Source of the DNA: a bacterium
Lineage (GTDB): Archaea; Nanoarchaeota; Nanoarchaeia; Woesearchaeales; UBA10216
Assembly: GCA_024206195.1 (NCBI GenBank)
Contig: JAAGZO010000023.1
Coordinates: forward strand, 1-15,615
Length of the DNA stretch: 15,615 nt
Reading direction: 5' to 3'
In this document: in pieces, positions 1 to 6,306 of the stretch
Layout of the letters: every line of letters starts with the position of its first letter
Position numbering within the stretch: the stretch's first letter is position 1
Position numbers and translations under genes: made by a program
Notes under the pieces: generated by a model
Database searches by the model: none
Seen by the model: the letters and a program-made list of their open reading frames with translations, nothing else
What the model was told of the DNA's origin: nothing

Positions 1-1
1 G

Positions 2-418
2 AACTGATTTTGCATAACCTGTAACAAACAGTTACATTTCTCTGTAGGGAACGGATGACATTGTATAGGTAGATGATATAACGGACCGCTATACGATCCT
101 AGGAACTGCCATCTCCAATGCACAACCTGTAACGGGAAGATGAACAGCTGAGAACAATACAGACACGGAGTATATATCAATAATAGGTATTGACCAGATA
201 CATTCGATGAGCTAAAGGCACTAGCAAAGAACCCACCGAAGCTGAGACCACGACACATGTGTGAGATGATCATAGCTAGGACATGCGAGCTAGAGGTACA
301 TGTAAACAGGATCAAAAAAAACAACATACCAGAGAGGGTAAGAAAACAACTGAAAACCCACCAAAACAGGATCCCTAAACTTAAAGCTAAACTAGACTTG
401 CTTAACGAAATCAAATAG
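2..418 (+). CDS. ninG: NinG/Rap-like recombination endonuclease, 5' partial
   Basis: The frame is open from the window edge to TAG at 416-418 when TGA is read as glycine. It gives 138 residues of the C-terminal part of a NinG (lambda Rap) protein. Rap is a DNA-structure nuclease that acts on recombination intermediates. Visible family features, in order, are a CITC..K.LHF zinc/cysteine segment, a GGHCIGRG stretch (family AGHF.SRG), YDPRNCHLQCTTCN with the second Cys pair, a YR.GV...YG segment, and a basic helical tail. Five TGA codons occur (5, 56, 74, 149, 191). Those at 56 (the Gly before His in AGH) and 191 (the Gly of the ...RYG... segment) sit on positions normally glycine in this family. 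The N-terminus is outside the window. NinG normally lies in a recombination/replication module, so that module probably extends to the left. A terminator follows. Family assignment is confident; activity is inferred. Confidence 0.85.
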
Positions 419-462
419 ATAACATAGACTGGCATTAGGCATGCAACCATGAAAAGATGAAA

Positions 463-502
463 ACAGAAAAGCCATATCCTCCACCGGATGTGGCTTTTCT
501 GT
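463..502 (+). terminator. Rho-independent terminator after ninG
   Basis: A 17-bp stem (463-479 with 486-502, one G-T wobble) closes a 6-nt loop. The outer stem is AAAAGCC on the left and GGCTTTT on the right, so the A tract pairs with a T tract, as in typical bidirectional intrinsic terminators. It separates ninG from the next transcription unit and lies about 30 bp upstream of a promoter-like sequence. Confidence 0.85.
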
Positions 503-530
503 AAAGTCAAATCTATTAACACAAAACCAC

Positions 531-560
531 TTGCAATCCACCATCAATAAAATATATACT
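531..560 (+). promoter_or_regulatory. Probable promoter, TTGCAA -35 with TATACT -10
   Basis: TTGCAA (531-536) and TATACT (555-560) are separated by 18 bp, about 30 bp before the ATG at 590 and directly after a terminator. The same CTTGCAAT -35 block recurs at 7621-7628 before the packaging genes. Two independent, well-placed copies suggest a shared promoter class. Confidence 0.6.
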
Positions 561-589
561 GAGTACCTTTATATACTAATCTAATAATT

Positions 590-1411
590 ATGGTAGAAGA
601 AAACAAAGAACTTGCCACGCCTAGCCAATGACTAGCAAACGTGGACGAAACGAACGTATTGGATATGTTGGACCAAGACGCACTCGAATGAAAGACAACA
701 GGAATGACTACCCTTAAAGTCAAAGAGGTATGAGAAAAAGACAACAAGAAGCTCATACTAGAGATCAAGAACGGAGACCAAAAGAAAGAGGTCAAAGAGA
801 TCAAGAACGCCAGGATCATCTTATGGACAGACCAGTACCAAATCTCGGACAAGGTAGGGAAAGGATTCAAAACCACCTATACCAGTAGCGAAGTGTACCA
901 GAACAAGAACGAGAACATCTATATGTTCGACCATGAAGTGAAAAGCTACCTGAAACTAGAGAACCTTAAAGAATTCTCGGACAGAAGGAAAGAGAAACTA
1001 ACGAAAAACGAGAAGATGCAGAGAATGAAGATCGTGTATATCGATACCGATGAGGGGATCCTCAAAACCTACCTAAGACCGTCCCAATACGTAGGATGTC
1101 TTGAAGACAAATGAGGGTACAGATACAGCAACCCACTAGAAGGGACATTCGGGGATATCGAAAAGAAAGTGCCAGTGAAACGATACAATAACACATTCAC
1201 GATCAAACCGGCGAGCTACGAGAAAGGACAATTCCTTGTGACTTACCCAGAATTCACAGCCAAAAAAGCAGACGACGCGGATCCGATAAAGGTAGCAGGG
1301 ATAGTGAAAGACATACTAGGGGGGATATTATCACAAGAACACGAAAGGATCAACGGATGAGAACGAAGAGACGCACTAGGCGAAGATACATCAGATGATT
1401 TACCTATTTAA
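590..1411 (+). CDS. Unknown phage protein, 273 aa
   Basis: Starts at ATG 590 after an AT-rich leader with no Shine-Dalgarno sequence and ends at TAA 1409-1411. Five in-frame TGA codons are read as glycine; a standard reading would break it into fragments. The protein is charged and hydrophilic with no membrane segment. An acidic/polar N-terminus of about 50 residues precedes a mixed alpha/beta core containing KEIKNARIILWTDQY and MKIVYIDTDEG. The C-terminal 30 residues are acidic. It is the first gene after a promoter and follows ninG, so a DNA replication, recombination or single-strand-binding accessory role is possible. I see no motif that proves this. Confidence 0.85.
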
Positions 1412-1419
1412 AAACCACC

Positions 1420-1671
1420 ATGATCAAAACAATAAAAGCCACTGAGATATATACACGGAAATATTGTTGCGAGGAGCTAGGATGGAGAGAGAACGACAAA
1501 AGACAGTTCGAGTACCTAAGATATATCAAAGGAGCGAAGTTCGTACTCGGACCCGCACCACATCGCAAACCCTGGCAAGAGAAATATTACATCACCGGGA
1601 TAGAGCTATACAAATTCATCAAATCATGGAGACCCAATTTTATATCGCTTATTAAATTCGAGAATGCCTAA
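1420..1671 (+). CDS. Unknown small basic protein, 83 aa
   Basis: ATG 1420 follows the previous stop by 8 nt, in the recurrent CCACCATG start context. It ends at TAA 1669-1671 and contains no TGA. The protein is basic and aromatic, with predicted helical stretches (TEIYTRKYCCEELGW and GIELYKFIKSWR). The arrangement resembles a small winged-helix or excisionase-like DNA-binding protein, but no signature is clear enough to name it. The next gene's ATG overlaps its last codons by 8 nt, which indicates translational coupling. An out-of-frame ORF at 1464-1655 is a shadow. Confidence 0.75.
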   Translation: MIKTIKATEIYTRKYCCEELGWRENDKRQFEYLRYIKGAKFVLGPAPHRKPWQEKYYITGIELYKFIKSWRPNFISLIKFENA

Positions 1672-2023
1672 AGTAATAACCGCAGAGCCACCTTTCAACA
1701 CCCTGACAGTAGAGTTCCTCGACAACGCACCGCAATGACGGTTCGCTAAAGGGACATTCATTGACTCACCAGAAGGGATCAACGTAACAAACACCTGACA
1801 TGAGGTCAGATGGATAGCCACCAGAGGGTTCAACTCCGACTGGACTATCTATAACCAAAACCCACACTACATAGATACAAAAGACCCGATAGCTGAAGAG
1901 CTAGGGATACAATGAGAACGACCACGAGAAAGGATCCTGACGCGTGGAGATAAGTTCCCTAAATCACAGGCGAAAAGGCTAGTACCATGTACACCAGAAG
2001 CCTTCGAAAGATACAGAACATAA
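1664..2023 (+). CDS. Unknown protein, 119 aa
   Basis: ATG 1664 overlaps the end of the preceding gene by 8 nt; the stop is TAA 2021-2023. Three TGA codons (PQ-G-RF, NT-G-HE, IQ-G-ER) must be read through, so no standard-code ORF is visible on this strand. The protein is soluble. Its N-terminal half looks beta-rich (TVEFLDNAPQGRFAKGTF) and it ends in an Arg/Lys-rich segment. No family recognised. It belongs to the left operon by spacing and strand. Confidence 0.75.
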
Positions 2024-2052
2024 ACATTTTAACACTTTAAATCTAGACAATA

Positions 2053-2400
2053 ATGAAACTTAAAAAATGAGACTTAGTAAGATGTGTAAAAGTAAACTGC
2101 AGTTCCACAAGAAGAGACTTCTATGGTAAAGTCATAGAGGTATTTGAGAACGACGCAGGCGGGACAAGTGAGATAGAAATGTACGATTTTGACTATTATG
2201 GTAGAAGTACCGAGAAAGAAATGATATGATTTGATAATAAAGACTGGATAATTGTCAAAATAAATAAAGAAGAGATGTTGAGTTATCTTTCTAAATTCTG
2301 AGATCAACTCAGCGATTCAGTCGAATCTAAAAAAGATGAATTTAAATCAGCCAAAGAAAAACTAACAGAATACAAGGAATTAATTACAAGCATAAACTAA
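2053..2400 (+). CDS. SH3/KOW-like small protein with helical tail, 115 aa
   Basis: ATG 2053 follows an ATTTTAAC...TTTAA leader; the stop is TAA 2398-2400. It opens MKLKKGDLVRCVKV, a typical beginning of SH3-like barrel (KOW-type) domains. The Gly of the KKGDLV turn is encoded by TGA at codon 6, another position where glycine makes structural sense. Two more TGAs follow (MI-G-FD, KF-G-DQ). Residues about 1-75 look beta-rich with YGKVIEVFEND. Residues about 76-115 are a Lys/Glu/Ser-rich helix. It may bind nucleic acid or protein; the function is not determined. Confidence 0.8.
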
Positions 2401-2429
2401 ACATTTTAACCCTTTAAAAAATTATTACC

Positions 2430-2840
2430 ATGCCAACAGAAGACAAACTAACAATCCAAGAATGCTTCCTTGAATGAGAAGCGGTGATCGCCGATATCGA
2501 CCAGAACGGGATCACATTAGTAAACCACAGAGACCTGATCCAGAAGAAAACACAGATGCTTCTAGCGATCCAACAGACAAGGAAAGATATCAAAAACGCG
2601 GAGCTAGAGCTGAAAGCGAAAGAGAACAAGATGATCCAGGAGTTGATCGACGAATGAGCGAAGAAAACACCCGCTAAAGATGATGTCATGAACCTTACCA
2701 GAGAGGATAGGTACAGTCTCATCAACAGAGAGGTAGATGTAGATACCATGATGGAGATCGCTAAGAACCGAACCTACCATATCAGGATCGGAGAGATAGA
2801 CCTTAACAAGGTAGGAGTAGGACTAGATCCACAGATTTAA
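2430..2840 (+). CDS. Unknown protein with central coiled coil, 136 aa
   Basis: ATG 2430 follows a leader (CATTTTAACCCTTT, then ATTATTACC) nearly identical to that of the gene before it. The stop is TAA 2838-2840. Two TGA codons are read as Gly (LE-G-EA and DE-G-AK). Residues about 35-80 (from RDLIQKKTQ to QELIDEG) form a heptad-like charged helix. The ends are shorter mixed regions, including YHIRIGEIDLNKVGVGL near the C-terminus. No recognised family. It is part of the close-packed left operon. Confidence 0.8.
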
Positions 2841-2856
2841 TATCTAATAACCCACT

Positions 2857-3162
2857 ATGACCTCAACAAAAGAGATGGTAGAGTATATCCTAAAGAACTA
2901 CCCACAAACAAGAAGCTCGGACAATAGATTGCGTGACGGGATCTGTCGGAGATATGGATTGGACGACCAGAAAGCGAAGGACGTGTGATTCATACTCAGC
3001 ATAGTGAAGACCCGCCAGAAATTCCAGAGAGATGGGCAATATCTAGCCGATCCAGAAACAGTAGACCACAGGAGAAGGTTATCAGCGGTCATCAAGTCCG
3101 AGCAACTACAGACAAAGAAACAGATCCAGGAGAACGCTCTTGAGAGAGTCTTTAATAATTAA
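2857..3162 (+). CDS. Conserved-type phage protein with TRSSD / TRQKFQ motifs, 101 aa
   Basis: ATG 2857 is preceded by AATAACCCACT; the stop is TAA 3160-3162. One TGA (DV-G-FI) is read through. The pattern YPQTRSSDNRL, then a Tyr-Gly segment, then SIVKTRQKFQRDGQYL and a basic tail resembles a small protein common in phage replication/recombination modules, where tR.SD and RaR.kiQ are conserved. I recognise the pattern from general knowledge and cannot verify it by search. It is all-helical and basic, so DNA association is plausible. Confidence 0.75.
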
Positions 3163-3171
3163 TAACCCACC

Positions 3172-3468
3172 ATGAAAGCAACAATAAATATATTACTTGA
3201 GTTATCAGAAACCCAAGATGATCTCAACGACGCACTAATCACATATATAGATTTATTAGAAGACGAGACAGAGAGACAAAACACAGCAATCGAGAAACTA
3301 GAGAGAGTTGTAGGCTACCACCAGGACGTGATCCAACAACTAAGGAAAGATTTATCTACCGTAAAGAAAACATATGAGCTACTCGCAGGATGACTTCCAG
3401 AAACTACTCAACAAAGTAAAAGCAAAGTGAGAAAAAAAACGGTGAAAACCGTCAAGAAAACCCGCTAG
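3172..3468 (+). CDS. Coiled-coil protein with basic tail, 98 aa
   Basis: ATG 3172 follows TAATAACCCACC, 9 nt after the previous stop. Residues 1-70 are a long amphipathic helix (ELSETQDDLNDAL, then ETERQNTAIEKLERV). TGA at 3391 is read as Gly, extending the protein by 25 residues into a Lys-rich tail that ends at TAG 3466-3468. Under the standard code it would stop after 73 residues. The extension overlaps the next gene by 95 nt in another frame. The function is unknown; the helix suggests oligomerisation and the tail nucleic-acid contact. Confidence 0.7.
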
Positions 3469-3622
3469 CAAAAAAAGCACATACAAATACAGGAAAAGAT
3501 ACACCAGAGGAGAATACGTAGGCGACCTCCCTGACGGGACACCATACCACCAATGAGATCTCAATAAAAGCAGGATCAACAAGATCCTCGACAAGATCAT
3601 CGCCAGTCTACCAACTATTTAA
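3374..3622 (+). CDS. Small basic protein, 82 aa, overlapping the previous gene
   Basis: ATG 3374 lies inside the preceding gene; the stop is TAA 3620-3622. Three TGA codons (AK-G-EK, KR-G-KP, HQ-G-DL) are read as glycine. The protein is strongly basic: Lys/Arg-rich residues 14-45 are followed by RGEYVGDLPDGTPYHQGDLNKSRINKILDKIIASL. The C-terminal part, downstream of the overlap, has clear coding character. No family recognised. If the ATG at 3374 is not used, translation would have to begin at an alternative codon further in, because no other ATG is present in this frame. Confidence 0.65.
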
Positions 3623-3636
3623 TATAAACACAACCC

Positions 3637-3702
3637 ATGAGAAAGAAAATCAAAAGAGTCGTATGACAGACCCGTAGAGCGTTGCTCCATAAACTCCAGT
3701 AA
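3637..3702 (+). CDS. Possible 21-aa basic peptide
   Basis: ATG 3637 follows ACACAACCC, the start context shared by neighbouring genes. TAA 3700-3702 sits immediately before the terminator stem. One TGA is read as Gly. The peptide (MRKKIKRVVGQTRRALLHKLQ, minus any processing) would be highly basic and helical. Position and context support it as the last gene of the operon, but its size makes it uncertain. Confidence 0.35.
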
Positions 3703-3706
3703 AAGA

Positions 3707-3736
3707 AAACACCGCCCCAAACCAGGAGCGGTGTTT
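3707..3736. terminator. Terminator between convergent operons
   Basis: A 9-bp perfect stem, AAACACCGC (3707-3715) with GCGGTGTTT (3728-3736), is flanked by A-rich sequence on the left and T-rich sequence on the right. It lies between the last + strand gene and the stop of the first - strand gene, so it can serve both directions. Confidence 0.75.
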
Positions 3737-3739
3737 CTG

Positions 3740-4093
3740 TTATTCTCTGACACTATATCTCGATAGATCAACATTATCACGATCGAAATCACGGTCACCA
3801 TAATCAGGATCGGACCAGATGATATCCTCAGCACGCCCAGATCCGTAATGCATAGGAGCTGGATCGACATATTCGATAGTGATCTCTTCACAGCCTTTCA
3901 GCCCAAGATCAACGAACACCAGATCCTCCTCACGATCGTAATACCTGATATTGGGATCATCACGACAGATAAGATAAGTGAACGAAGACGGACTAACATC
4001 TTCAGTAGACTCTCTAGGGAGATTCAACAGAGCTACTCCGCAATACGCGAAGAACGCGATAGTCAGCGGGATAGCTATTTTACGATAATCCAT
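3740..4093 (-). CDS. Membrane-anchored or secreted acidic protein, 117 aa
   Basis: Start ATG 4093, stop TAA 3740-3742. Residues 5-24 (KIAIPLTIAFFAYCGVALL) form one hydrophobic segment after a short basic N-terminus. This fits a signal peptide or N-terminal membrane anchor. The rest is hydrophilic and very rich in Asp/Glu, ending in repeated Asp-Arg dipeptides (YGDRDFDRDNVDLSR). A TTG-started extension to 4147 is less likely because it overlaps the upstream gene and puts polar residues before the hydrophobic segment. It is the last gene of the - strand operon. An envelope role is inferred only from the topology. Confidence 0.75.
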   Translation of the reverse strand: MDYRKIAIPLTIAFFAYCGVALLNLPRESTEDVSPSSFTYLICRDDPNIRYYDREEDLVFVDLGLKGCEEITIEYVDPAPMHYGSGRAEDIIWSDPDYGDRDFDRDNVDLSRYSVRE

Positions 4094-4116
4094 AATGGAT
4101 AGATAACGATATAAAA

Positions 4117-4332
4117 CTAGAGATTGGAATTCTCTGTCATTTCTCAAATCTCGTTACATAAAGCCACAAGATCAGCACGAGCCTGCGTCTCATCAGCAGA
4201 CAACATATTCTCATCGTAATCATCATCGCTATCAGCGATAACCGAATCGAAAGAAGGAGCCTCAAGATAATCGACACAATCCTGGAGATCACTGAGCGTG
4301 TTTTGGAAACGACAATACGACATATTAGACAT
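4117..4332 (-). CDS. Small acidic protein, 71 aa
   Basis: Start ATG 4332, preceded by the operon's T-rich leader (TTTTTATCCTTTT). The only glycine is a TGA at 4144-4146, after which nine more residues lead to TAG 4117-4119. In the standard code it would end at residue 62, so it gives a nearly complete protein in either code. It is strongly acidic, with an Asp-rich run (IADSDDDYDEN), a helix (DETQARADLVALCNEI) and two Cys. Small acidic phage proteins sometimes mimic DNA or inhibit host proteins, but nothing here proves that. Confidence 0.75.
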
Positions 4333-4347
4333 GATAACAAAAAAAAA

Positions 4348-4396
4348 GGATAAAAACAGTCAAATAGACTACAAGATCACACCAGACCATAGGAAC
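4348..4396 (-). promoter_or_regulatory. Repeated intergenic control element, copy 1
   Basis: This segment of the 4333-4412 gap resembles the gaps at 5379-5428 and 5993-6030. Read on the + strand it contains GGATAAAAACAG, then ACAAGAT, then ACCATAGGAAC in the same order. It lies just upstream of the gene starting at 4332. Recurrence only between genes suggests a promoter or operator rather than coding. Confidence 0.5.
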
Positions 4397-4412
4397 AGCA
4401 TGATCGTATGGT

Positions 4413-4493
4413 TTATTTAAGTTTCCAGAGAATCCAGAGTGCAAAACAGAAATAGAACACCAGGACCGCAAGTATAACTTTCTCGATAACCAT
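4413..4493 (-). CDS. 26-aa single-pass membrane peptide
   Basis: Start ATG 4493, stop TAA 4413-4415. It is preceded by GTTTATCCTTTATTGTTG, the same leader found on its neighbours, which is the main reason to accept so short an ORF. After MVIEK almost the whole peptide is hydrophobic and aromatic (VILAVLVFYFCFALWILW) and it ends KLK, a complete one-helix membrane peptide with inside-positive flanks. Possible roles include membrane targeting or interference with host envelope proteins. No homologue recognised. Confidence 0.6.
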   Translation of the reverse strand: MVIEKVILAVLVFYFCFALWILWKLK

Positions 4494-4518
4494 CAGCAAC
4501 AATAAAGGATAAACACTA

Positions 4519-4710
4519 CTATCTTAACAAAACAAGCTCCGAACGCAACACCTCATTCTCGGTACGCAACACACCAACCTGAACAGCAAGCATATCCTCG
4601 ACGGTAGGCTCAACATCATCAAGCCTACGGGAATGGAAATCGAGCTCACCTAGATCGTAAAGCTCTGCGTCAGTAAAATTACCAGAAATCCACCTGAATA
4701 AATTAGCCAT
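4519..4710 (-). CDS. Small protein with C-terminal coiled coil, 63 aa
   Basis: Start ATG 4710 after a T-rich leader (TTTTATTTTTTTC); stop TAG 4519-4521. Residues 1-30 are mixed (MANLFRWISGNFTDAELYDLGEL). Residues about 36-63 form a leucine-rich amphipathic helix (VEDMLAVQVGVLRTENEVLR) with leucine-zipper-like spacing, which suggests a dimer. No TGA. Function unknown. Confidence 0.75.
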   Translation of the reverse strand: MANLFRWISGNFTDAELYDLGELDFHSRRLDDVEPTVEDMLAVQVGVLRTENEVLRSELVLLR

Positions 4711-4737
4711 AATACAATAAAGAAAAAAATAAAAGAA

Positions 4738-4953
4738 TTAAGAAACAATAACACGAAGACAATTATCAAGTGTCTCCATATTAATACCGAAAATGATAGC
4801 AGTAAGACCACCAACCTCACCAGAGAAGGCAGGATCAATAAAAACAGCAGGACGACCAGAAGCGTCAGATAATTCAGCCACAAATTCGAACGGGATAGAA
4901 TGTACAAGCAATGAATTAATAAACAACATCCCAGAAGCGGATACATTAAGCAT
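4738..4953 (-). CDS. Small protein of the PF-x-SGR paralogue family, 71 aa
   Basis: ATG 4953 is chosen because the TTTTTATCTTTT leader ends directly before it; a longer frame to 4986 would start inside that leader. Stop TAA 4738-4740. It is clearly related to the gene at 6307-6525: both share a GMLFI.SLLV-like stretch, then (I/V)PFxF, then EL(S/A)DxSGRP and a hydrophobic strand ending in Asp, then a C-terminal R-V-(I/V)-(V/L)-S. The gene at 5438-5617 shares the PF...SDGSGR part. Predicted mostly beta. Function unknown; three copies in one operon suggest lineage-specific expansion. Confidence 0.8.
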   Translation of the reverse strand: MLNVSASGMLFINSLLVHSIPFEFVAELSDASGRPAVFIDPAFSGEVGGLTAIIFGINMETLDNCLRVIVS

Positions 4954-4979
4954 AACAAAAACAATAAAAAAGATAAAAA

Positions 4980-5159
4980 TTAACAAGAACGCCTCCTCTG
5001 AGCCATAGCCATACCGTCGGTCTGACCATCAGCGAAAGCCTGAGTATGTAACTCGACAAGAGCGTCAAGCAACGGATCAGAATCATCGAGAGAAGTACAA
5101 AACAATTTCTGGATCTTTTCCATATGAGGAGTAAGATCGACATGGATCGTGTTTTCCAT
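4980..5159 (-). CDS. Small helical protein, 59 aa
   Basis: Start ATG 5159 after TTTTTTATTCTTTTATTG; stop TAA 4980-4982. Mostly helical: MENTIHVDLTPHMEKIQKLF, then an acidic stretch (SLDDSDPLLDALVEL), then a Gly/Met segment (ADGQTDGMAMAQ) and a basic end RRRSC. The pattern L-(D/E)-x-L-V, then two glycines and an Ala before a basic end also appears in the gene just upstream (5186-5362), so the two may be paralogues. No TGA. Function unknown. Confidence 0.7.
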   Translation of the reverse strand: MENTIHVDLTPHMEKIQKLFCTSLDDSDPLLDALVELHTQAFADGQTDGMAMAQRRRSC

Positions 5160-5185
5160 AACAATAACAATAAAAGAATAAAAAA

Positions 5186-5362
5186 CTAATTTAACGCAAG
5201 ACGGACCTCTTCTTTGATCGCCTCAGCACCAACAACCATACCACGCTCAACTCCATGATGAAAAATCGCTTTAACCAAATTCTCCAGAGCTTCATCACCA
5301 GAGTCACCACAAGCATGACGTAAATCAGACACCATTTTTTGAACCCATTTTTTATTAACCAT
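5186..5362 (-). CDS. Small helical protein, 58 aa
   Basis: Start ATG 5362 (MVNKKWVQKMVSDLRHA); stop TAG 5186-5188. A longer in-frame reading to 5419 begins inside the intergenic control element and is rejected. Another ATG at 5375 is out of frame and gives a six-codon ORF. The protein is helical: a basic N-terminus, SGDEALENLVKAIFHH, then a Gly-spaced helix (GVERGMVVGAEAIKEEVRLAL). It is similar in outline to the 59-aa neighbour. Function unknown. Confidence 0.7.
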   Translation of the reverse strand: MVNKKWVQKMVSDLRHACGDSGDEALENLVKAIFHHGVERGMVVGAEAIKEEVRLALN

Positions 5363-5378
5363 AAGCAAAAGGCATAAA

Positions 5379-5428
5379 GGATAAAAACAGACTATAAAGT
5401 CACAAGATCCCACGAACAAGACCGTAGG
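5379..5428 (-). promoter_or_regulatory. Repeated intergenic control element, copy 2
   Basis: It contains GGATAAAAACAG, a 21-bp block at 5397-5417 and ACCGTAGG. The 21-bp block matches 5997-6017 at 20 of 21 positions, exactly 600 bp away. Both copies lie between genes, upstream (on the - strand) of a leader and ATG. This is consistent with a secondary promoter or regulator-binding site inside the operon. Confidence 0.5.
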
Positions 5429-5437
5429 ATGTAATGA

Positions 5438-5617
5438 CTACACAGCAAGAACCAACATAGACGGGAATTCTTTACTTTCAACAAAATCATCAGCAAATTC
5501 CGCAGGCAGATCGCCAGGACAGATGAGCAAATCATAACGACCCGACCCATCAGAAGCAGGAGAAGTCTTAAACGGAACACGAAGACGCAACAACGCGATA
5601 ACAGTAAAATAAGGCAT
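5438..5617 (-). CDS. Small protein, short member of the PF-x-SGR family, 59 aa
   Basis: Start ATG 5617 after TTTTATCTTTTTC; stop TAG 5438-5440. The N-terminal half (RVPFKTSPASDGSGRYDLLIC) matches the VPF...ADGSGRPYVLVD region of the 72-aa protein at 6307-6525. The C-terminal half is acidic (PAEFADDFVESKEFPS) and ends hydrophobic (MLVLAV). It lacks the N-terminal segment of the other two members. No TGA. Function unknown. Confidence 0.75.
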   Translation of the reverse strand: MPYFTVIALLRLRVPFKTSPASDGSGRYDLLICPGDLPAEFADDFVESKEFPSMLVLAV

Positions 5618-5637
5618 AAGGAATAGAAAAAGATAAA

Positions 5638-5655
5638 ACCATAGGAACGAAACCC
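5638..5655 (-). repeat. 18-bp intergenic direct repeat, copy A
   Basis: ACCATAGGAACGAAACCC on the + strand (- strand GGGTTTCGTTCCTAYGGT). It is repeated with one substitution at 5940-5957. Both copies lie upstream of a T-rich leader. A related ACCATAGGAAC core occurs at 4386-4396. Confidence 0.6.
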
Positions 5656-5906
5656 TACGCAAAGAATTTTGAATCAGGACCGAACAACAAATCCACCATA
5701 AAAGCCAACGTATTGGACATATCACAGCGACACGTAGCGGAACGACCGTCGTCAGCCATTTGGAACACATAACCCTCATCTTGAGAGGAGAGCGTACCCG
5801 CACCTAGATCGGGAGGAGCAGGGAAAGATTCATCGAGGAACACAGCCAAAGAATCCCACACGTCTTCAGTAACGAGAGGAAACGTAAAAGAGTAAGAGTT
5901 TTTCAT
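5655..5906 (-). CDS. Unknown small protein, 83 aa
   Basis: Start ATG 5906 after TTTTTATTTTTTTATTG; stop TAG 5655-5657, whose last base touches the 18-bp repeat. It opens MKNSYSFTF, has an acidic middle with LGAGTLSSQDEGYVF, then ADDGRSATCRCDMSNTL and a hydrophobic end. Outline similarity to the next gene upstream (6048-6278: MGSFSFVW..., GAGSLGD...Y, GRCCW) suggests a second paralogue pair, weaker than the first. No membrane segment, no TGA. Function unknown. Confidence 0.75.
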   Translation of the reverse strand: MKNSYSFTFPLVTEDVWDSLAVFLDESFPAPPDLGAGTLSSQDEGYVFQMADDGRSATCRCDMSNTLAFMVDLLFGPDSKFFA

Positions 5907-5939
5907 AACAACACAATAAAAAAATAAAAACAGAACCAA

Positions 5940-6030
5940 ACCGTAGGAACGAAACCCACCAGAAACAAATCCAAGCGAGAACCCAAACCACCGACCAAGT
6001 CACAAGACCCCACGAACCGAACCGCAGGGA
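5940..6030 (-). promoter_or_regulatory. Intergenic control region with repeat copies
   Basis: The 141-bp gap 5907-6047 holds the second 18-bp repeat (5940-5957) and the third copy of the control element (5993-6030). That copy includes the 21-bp block at 5997-6017 and ACCGCAGG. It sits upstream of the 83-aa gene. Two repeat types in one gap make this the best candidate for a promoter inside the operon. Confidence 0.5.
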
Positions 6031-6047
6031 ATAGTGACAGAGCAAGA

Positions 6048-6278
6048 CTAAAGAGAAGAAGCAGGAGTAAAATCCCAAGAAGGGTCACGCTCACCACGTA
6101 AATTCCAACAACAACGACCCACATAAACACCATTAACGTAACAGTCACACAAATCACCCAACGAACCGGCACCAAACGAAGCAACAGCAGAAGCAAAGTG
6201 ATTATTCTCCGCGTCAAATTCAGACGGAGACATAGTATCGAAAACACCAGTAGACCAAACAAAAGAAAAAGAACCCAT
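6048..6278 (-). CDS. Unknown small protein, 76 aa
   Basis: Start ATG 6278 after TTTTTATTCTTTTACTG; stop TAG 6048-6050. It begins MGSFSFVWSTGVFDT and has an acidic middle (SPSEFDAENNH). A small-residue stretch, ASFGAGSLGD, is followed by CDCYVNGVYVGRCCW and an Arg/Glu/Asp-rich end. Four Cys lie close together (CDC, CC), which may bind metal or form disulphides. Eight glycines are all GGN. It has partial similarity to the 83-aa neighbour. Longer readings to 6584 pass through the leader and are not supported. Confidence 0.75.
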   Translation of the reverse strand: MGSFSFVWSTGVFDTMSPSEFDAENNHFASAVASFGAGSLGDLCDCYVNGVYVGRCCWNLRGERDPSWDFTPASSL

Positions 6279-6306
6279 AACAATACAGTAAAAGAATAAA
6301 AACGAA

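Noticed and set aside
544..876. 110-codon - strand ORF
   Set aside because: Antisense to the 273-aa gene; Ser/Phe/Leu-rich mirror of its Lys/Glu-rich codons.
3740..4147. TTG-started longer form of the acidic membrane protein
   Set aside because: The extension overlaps the upstream gene and places a polar stretch before the signal-like segment; ATG 4093 gives a normal topology.
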